Shown here one piece after another: positions 59,896 through 64,000 of a stretch of 64,000 bases of DNA. Numbering within the stretch: position 1 is the first letter of the stretch; every line of letters starts with the position of its first letter. Under the pieces are notes generated by a model. It had not been told where the DNA came from. It did not search any database and saw only the letters and a list, made by a program, of their open reading frames with translations. The stretch covers positions 62,001 through 126,000 of the forward strand of contig JBBQZZ010000002.1 in the NCBI GenBank assembly GCA_038207265.1, in the 5' to 3' direction. The DNA comes from JACMLD01 sp038207265. GTDB taxonomy: Bacteria; Bacteroidota; Bacteroidia; Chitinophagales; Chitinophagaceae. Both the position numbers and the translations under genes were made by a program.

Positions 59896-60426
59896 TTAGG
59901 AGCGGGGTGCAATATTACGCATTGCATTCATTTTGTCCAAAATGCGCTGTAAGTATTTTTTACGGAAATAATAATCCTTTACCTGCAGCAATTCTTTTTC
60001 AGTTGCAATATTTTCTGTATAATGTTCAATGATTGACCGTACTGGCGTGTATAATTCATCCTGCAATTGAAGGATGCGCTTATCCAAAACTGGTAAATGA
60101 TCCGGGTTTTCATGTGCTTCCATCAACCCTTCATTTATTTCCATCATTTCCATTAAAAAATCGGGGGGTAACTCATATTTTTCTTCTTCCTGGAGCAAAC
60201 CTTTTAGTTGCAACACATATTTAATAGTGTCATCGGGTTTTTGAAAAGTTTTCCATGCTTTGTTTAGTTGGGAAGCAATCTCCAGGGCACTATCTTGTTC
60301 CGTTTTACCAGACTGAACGAAGAAATCGGGATGGTACTTCCGACTAAGTTCATAAAATTTTTTTTTCAATAAGTCAGTATTTGGCTTTAACTGTACCGGA
60401 ATTTCAAACAACTCGAAATAATTCAT
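59896..60426 (-). CDS. hscB: Fe-S protein assembly co-chaperone HscB
   Basis: 176 aa. An N-terminal J domain with the HPD motif (KFYELSRKYHPDFF) and a C-terminal HscB oligomerisation helix bundle (about residues 80-170, LQDELYTPVRSIIEHYTE). It passes the scaffold IscU to the HscA chaperone in iron-sulfur cluster assembly in the cytoplasm. ATG 60426 (MNYFELFEIP) is chosen; an upstream extension to 60789 is antisense to the next gene and unlikely. 24 nt upstream of tRNA-Leu in the same orientation. Confidence 0.9.
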   Translation of the reverse strand: MNYFELFEIPVQLKPNTDLLKKKFYELSRKYHPDFFVQSGKTEQDSALEIASQLNKAWKTFQKPDDTIKYVLQLKGLLQEEEKYELPPDFLMEMMEINEGLMEAHENPDHLPVLDKRILQLQDELYTPVRSIIEHYTENIATEKELLQVKDYYFRKKYLQRILDKMNAMRNIAPRS

Positions 60427-60541
60427 TTTGCGAAGGTAAGAAATAGGGATTGGTGTGTGGCCGGACGATACAAACTTAAAGTTGCACGGTCTTATTCCTT
60501 CACCTCTAAAGCCGTAAATTGCCGCCAAATAGTAACAAAAG

Positions 60542-61747
60542 ATGCTTACGATCGGATTAATCAGGGAAGGCAAACAACCAGCAGATAACCGGGTAGCGCT
60601 TACCCCTGCCCAGTGCAAATGGATATTAAAAAATTCGGCCACTATCAAAATTGTGGCACAATCTTCTGCGTCGCGCTGTTTTAGTGATAAAGAATATCTT
60701 TCGGCTGGTGTCACTATACAGGAAGACATGAAAGAATGTGATGTACTTTTTGGAATAAAAGAAGTTCCGGTTGAAATGCTGATTCCCAATAAAACTTACC
60801 TGTTTTTTTCTCACACTAAAAAGAAACAACCTCACAACCAGCAATTATTTAAAACTATAATTGATAAGAAAATTACATTGATTGATTACGAATGCCTGGA
60901 GCACGAGGACGGTCAGCGTATTATTGGATTTGGCTTTTTTGCGGGAATCGTTGGCGCTCATAATGGAATGATGGCATACGGGAATCGCACGGGGTTATTT
61001 AATCTGGACCGGGTTTATAAGCAACGCAGTTTCCGCGAATTGATCCATACCTATTTTGGATTGCGTTTGCCCAATGCAAAAATTGCAGTTGCGGGTTCCG
61101 GGCGGGTGGCGCACGGTATATTGGAAATAATGAACCTCCTGGGCATACATGAGGTTGAGCCCGAAGATTATCTGGTCCGCCGTTTTTCTTACCCCGTTTA
61201 TACACAGTTAAAAGGTGCAGACTTATATGAACATCGTCAAACGGGTAAGTATAACCGGGAAGATTTTCACAGGCATCCGCAGCACTATCAATGTCGTTTT
61301 CTGCCTTATGCAGAACAAACGGATATATTAATGAATGGAATTTATTGGGATACTGGTTACCCGCGTTTGTTTGAAAAGGAGCATGCGCTCGATGATAAAT
61401 TTATTATTCAAACCATTGCAGATATTACTGACGATGCCAATGGATCCGTTCCACTCAACCTGGGTGATCAATCCATTGAGGATCCGATTTATGGGGTTGA
61501 CAAAAAAACATTTATAAAAACTGCGCCTTATCAGCAAAGTTCTATCGATATCATGGCAGTAGGTAATCTTCCCAACGAGTTACCCAGGGACGCCAGCCGT
61601 TATTTTGGAGAACAACTTATTAAATTTGTATTGGAAGATTTGGTAAAAGGAGTTTCACCCATTATTGATCGCGCCACCATGGTTAAAAACGGAAATCTTA
61701 CTGAAGCGTTTGGTTATCTCACAGCTTACGCAAAAGAAACTGTTTAA
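60542..61747 (+). CDS. Lysine-ketoglutarate reductase-like dehydrogenase (saccharopine pathway)
   Basis: 401 aa of the alanine dehydrogenase/PNT superfamily. The first half matches the lysine-ketoglutarate reductase domain of animal and plant AASS enzymes: REGKQPADNRVALTP, CFSDKEYLSAGVTIQEDM, LIPNKTYLFFSHT, and LIDYECLEHEDGQRIIGFG then FFAGIVGA. A Rossmann segment IAVAGSGRVAHGILEIMNLL follows. Reaction: lysine + 2-oxoglutarate + NAD(P)H to saccharopine. The ALDH7 gene at 10844 would act two steps later. Divergent from hscB. The intergenic 61748-62090 holds only a terminator. Confidence 0.72.
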   Translation: MLTIGLIREGKQPADNRVALTPAQCKWILKNSATIKIVAQSSASRCFSDKEYLSAGVTIQEDMKECDVLFGIKEVPVEMLIPNKTYLFFSHTKKKQPHNQQLFKTIIDKKITLIDYECLEHEDGQRIIGFGFFAGIVGAHNGMMAYGNRTGLFNLDRVYKQRSFRELIHTYFGLRLPNAKIAVAGSGRVAHGILEIMNLLGIHEVEPEDYLVRRFSYPVYTQLKGADLYEHRQTGKYNREDFHRHPQHYQCRFLPYAEQTDILMNGIYWDTGYPRLFEKEHALDDKFIIQTIADITDDANGSVPLNLGDQSIEDPIYGVDKKTFIKTAPYQQSSIDIMAVGNLPNELPRDASRYFGEQLIKFVLEDLVKGVSPIIDRATMVKNGNLTEAFGYLTAYAKETV

Positions 61748-62023
61748 AATTGTAGCATTTTTTTTTGATGGATGTTATTTTATGCTGAAGTAATTACCCA
61801 ATTCCATAAAACGTATTATTCGATAATAACAATACATTCCAATTTTTGGAAATGAAATGTTAGCATTGAGTAAAGAATTCTACAATTACTTGTTAAAAAG
61901 AGCTTCAAGATAAAAATTCAATTAAAATATTCAGCTAAAAAAATCAACGGCATGTAATTTGAAATATTACTATTACTTCTATCGAATTTAGTTTTCATAG
62001 GATATTGGATTAAATCAACTTCG

Positions 62024-62053
62024 GCCCGGATTTTTATCCGGGCTTCTTTTTTT
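62024..62053 (+). terminator. Rho-independent terminator downstream of the reductase gene
   Basis: GCCCGGAT (62024-62031) pairs with ATCCGGGC (62036-62043), followed by TTCTTTTTTT. It is 277 nt after the stop codon, so a small transcript between is conceivable. Confidence 0.75.
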
Positions 62054-62090
62054 GTCGTCTCTCACAATGAGGAAGTGTTTAGCAGACATT

Positions 62091-62816
62091 TTATAAATAC
62101 AGGTAATAATCTTTAAGCAGTTTTACAAATCCAGCAGAATAAGTGAGCGCTGACTGCCTGATGATCAATTCTTCTTTTCGTATAATTCCTTTGTTCTTCC
62201 GGTTTAATATGAGAGCAACTCTGAAATAAGGATGTTGTGTAGATTGCCTCATGTTTAGTTTGTTACATACAAACAATTCATATCCGGCTGCCAGTTCTTC
62301 AAAATAATCTGATCGATGATAAGGAAGCAATATTGCGAGATGGCCCCTTGCCGTTAAATTCCGGTTAGCAACTTCAAGCAAATCGCTTAGTGTAAGACCG
62401 TCGTCGTGTTTTGCAAAATTGTTCTTATGGTTTGGAGATTTGAGATGGTTTTCAAAAAATGGCGGGTTGCTAATAATAAAATCATACTGATGCAGGGATG
62501 AGAATAATTTAATGTCATTATGAAACAAGTGTAACCGATCATACCAGGAAGATGTTTTGATATTTTCCATTGCTTGCTCATAGGAATCCCTGTCTATCTC
62601 AACACCATCAATGATTCCCGGAAATTGTTGAGCCAGCATCAGCATAAGCAGCCCGGTTCCAGCTCCTATATCCAGGCAACGTTTAATATGGAACCCCAGT
62701 TCCAATGCTTTTTTTGCAGACCAGGCACCAAACACACAACTGTCTGTATTTACCTTAAGCGAACTTTTTTCCTGGTAAATGGTAAATTCTCTGAACTGAA
62801 AGTAATTGTTGGGCAT
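62091..62816 (-). CDS. trmN6: tRNA1(Val) adenine-37 N6-methyltransferase
   Basis: 241 aa Rossmann methyltransferase. SAM motif CLDIGAGTGLLMLMLAQ, acidic VEIDRDSYEQA, and catalytic NPPFFENHLKS (NPPF/Y of N6-adenine methyltransferases). The start region FQFREFTIYQEKSSLKVNTD and SCVFGAWS are typical of the YfiC/TrmN6 family, which methylates A37 of tRNA1(Val). ATG 62816 (MPNNYFQF) is preferred; 62843 is the alternative. On the same strand as tsaD, another tRNA position-37 modifier, 106 nt away. Confidence 0.88.
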   Translation of the reverse strand: MPNNYFQFREFTIYQEKSSLKVNTDSCVFGAWSAKKALELGFHIKRCLDIGAGTGLLMLMLAQQFPGIIDGVEIDRDSYEQAMENIKTSSWYDRLHLFHNDIKLFSSLHQYDFIISNPPFFENHLKSPNHKNNFAKHDDGLTLSDLLEVANRNLTARGHLAILLPYHRSDYFEELAAGYELFVCNKLNMRQSTQHPYFRVALILNRKNKGIIRKEELIIRQSALTYSAGFVKLLKDYYLYL

Positions 62817-62922
62817 GGAAGTTTCTCTTTTCAATTTCTGCAAGCATCAGGCATATTATTCTCTAAACACAAAAGTCGCGCACAATTTATCTTCTTACAT
62901 TGATCTTGATGCGGGTTTTCAG

Positions 62923-64000
62923 CTACCAATCTGCCTTTGCACTTGCACTACTAGACAGTGCTGCAGTTTCTCCGGCCAGAAATTTATAATAACCAGTAAT
63001 TGCAATCATCGCTGCATTGTCAGTACAATATTCAAACGCGGGAATAAAAGTGTTCCAGTGGTTTTTAATACCCAGTTCTGTAAAGGCATTTCGCAACCCC
63101 TTATTGGCAGATACTCCCCCCGCAATGCAAATGTTATTGATATTGTTTTCCAAAGCGGCTTTTTTCAATTTATTCAGTAAAATTGAAACAATTCTTTGCT
63201 GAACAGATGCGCAGATATCATTCAGGTTGTCTGCAATAAAATCTTTTTGTTCTTCGGCTGTTGCTATACTATCTTCTTTGTAAACATTGCTCTTGCCGGC
63301 ATTTTTTAAAAAATACAGGATGGAAGTTTTCAAGCCACTGAAACTAAAATTCAAACCAGGTATCTGTGGTTCAGGAAATATAAAACGTTTTGCATTGCCC
63401 TCTTTTGCATATTTGTCAATCAATGGACCGCCAGGATAAGGCAATCCCATTAATTTGGCTGACTTGTCGAAAGCTTCCCCTGCGGCATCGTCGATGGTTT
63501 CACCGATTACTTTTAATAAGCCTGGAGATTCACATAACACAATCTGGGTATGTCCGCCACTTACTGTTAAACACAAAAAAGGAAATGCAGGTTTCGGATC
63601 GTCTATCAGGTTGGCGAGTACATGTGCCTGCATATGATGTACCGGTATCAACGGAACCTGCAGCGATAATGCCAGTGATTTTGCAAATTGAGCACCCACC
63701 AGTAACGAACCAATTAAACCAGGAGCCCGGGTGAATGCAATGGCGTTAACGTCTCTTATAGTGCATCGGGCTTTTTTCAACGCGCCATCGCATACGGGTA
63801 CAATGTTTTCCATGTGAGCACGACTTGCAAGTTCTGGCACTACACCTCCATATTGTTCATGTATGGATTGAGTTGCAATTATATTAGAAAGAATTTTGCC
63901 ATCCCGGCAAATTGCCACAGATGTTTCATCACAGGAAGACTCAATAGCAAGTATGGTGATTGCTTGTGTAATTGTAAAGGATTTGTTACGCTGTAAAGAT
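62923..64000 (-). CDS. tsaD: tRNA N6-adenosine threonylcarbamoyltransferase TsaD (5' end outside window)
   Basis: At least 359 codons visible. Motifs of the Kae1/TsaD family: ITILAIESSCDETS at the start, HEQYGGVVPELASRAH, metal ligands in VHHMQAHVLANL, SGGHTQIVL, GEAFDKSAKLMGL and PYPGGPLID. It adds threonylcarbamoyl to A37 of ANN-decoding tRNAs with TsaB/TsaE. The frame remains open to the window edge (FTITQ before the ITILA start) with no ATG, so the initiation codon lies beyond base 64000 or is non-ATG. C-terminus complete at 62923. Confidence 0.92.
   Translation of the reverse strand, partial: SLQRNKSFTITQAITILAIESSCDETSVAICRDGKILSNIIATQSIHEQYGGVVPELASRAHMENIVPVCDGALKKARCTIRDVNAIAFTRAPGLIGSLLVGAQFAKSLALSLQVPLIPVHHMQAHVLANLIDDPKPAFPFLCLTVSGGHTQIVLCESPGLLKVIGETIDDAAGEAFDKSAKLMGLPYPGGPLIDKYAKEGNAKRFIFPEPQIPGLNFSFSGLKTSILYFLKNAGKSNVYKEDSIATAEEQKDFIADNLNDICASVQQRIVSILLNKLKKAALENNINNICIAGGVSANKGLRNAFTELGIKNHWNTFIPAFEYCTDNAAMIAITGYYKFLAGETAALSSSASAKADW

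Noticed and set aside
1..64000. CRISPR array, prophage, insertion sequence or complete integrative element
   Set aside because: No regularly spaced repeats, transposase, integrase, relaxase or phage structural genes are visible on either strand.

Overview
The window reads as chromosome of a Bacteroidota bacterium, most likely a member of the Chitinophagaceae or a close relative (inference from gene content; no 16S gene is present). Pointers are a type IX secretion TPR protein of the PorW/SprE type, an OmpA protein with thrombospondin type 3 repeats, two ECF sigma/anti-sigma cassettes, a LytS/LytTR pair, a PVC-type haem protein with CxxCH, many AQ-type signal peptides and lipoproteins, weak ribosome binding sites, and AT-rich intergenic DNA.

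Layout. 0-5.3 kb: porW/sprE on the minus strand, divergent from a plus-strand operon: a membrane protein resembling the N-terminus of an M23 peptidase, bactofilin, two small ATP-synthase-associated membrane proteins and a SprT-like metalloprotein. 5.3-12.4 kb: a beta-barrel protein, GNAT, DinB, a subtilisin-like protease, an OmpA protein and an ALDH7-type aldehyde dehydrogenase. 12.5-18.2 kb: a sugar operon (sucrose-type MFS transporter, fructokinase, amylosucrase) followed by galactokinase. 18.3-25.5 kb: secreted proteins, a secreted AGE-family epimerase and a two-gene heterodimeric ABC exporter. 25.5-30.8 kb: a decayed stretch, a PQQ-propeller lipoprotein and a minus-strand operon of ECF sigma, HEAT-repeat anti-sigma and two DUF4097-like proteins. 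31-42 kb: GNAT, L,D-transpeptidase, PVC-type cytochrome, a LysR regulator divergent from isochorismatase and M24 peptidase genes, a truncated RraA-like remnant, a BASS transporter and a CLC antiporter. 42.5-47.5 kb: a second sigma operon whose fourth gene encodes tandem 34-residue repeats and whose last gene is a MacB/FtsX-type permease. 47.5-51.1 kb: three genes flanked by two diverged direct copies of an intergenic element. 52-55 kb: a LytS-type kinase and LytTR regulator. 55.1-59.9 kb: a rearranged stretch ending at an intact tRNA-Leu(CAA), with partial tRNA-Leu copies, palindromic repeats, an M1 aminopeptidase, HxlR, two tandem NTF2-like genes and a GIY-YIG protein. 60-64 kb: hscB, a lysine-ketoglutarate reductase-like enzyme, trmN6 and the edge-truncated tsaD.

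How genes work together. The sucrose operon should import sucrose, convert it to alpha-glucan plus fructose, and phosphorylate the fructose. The aldehyde dehydrogenase and the lysine-ketoglutarate reductase belong to the same saccharopine route of lysine breakdown, although they lie 48 kb apart. No complete mobile element, CRISPR array or phage is visible. The most unusual material is the tRNA-Leu scar region, the 34-residue-repeat protein in its sigma-factor operon, the dispersed intergenic element pair, and a decaying duplicate of a secreted NTF2-like gene.
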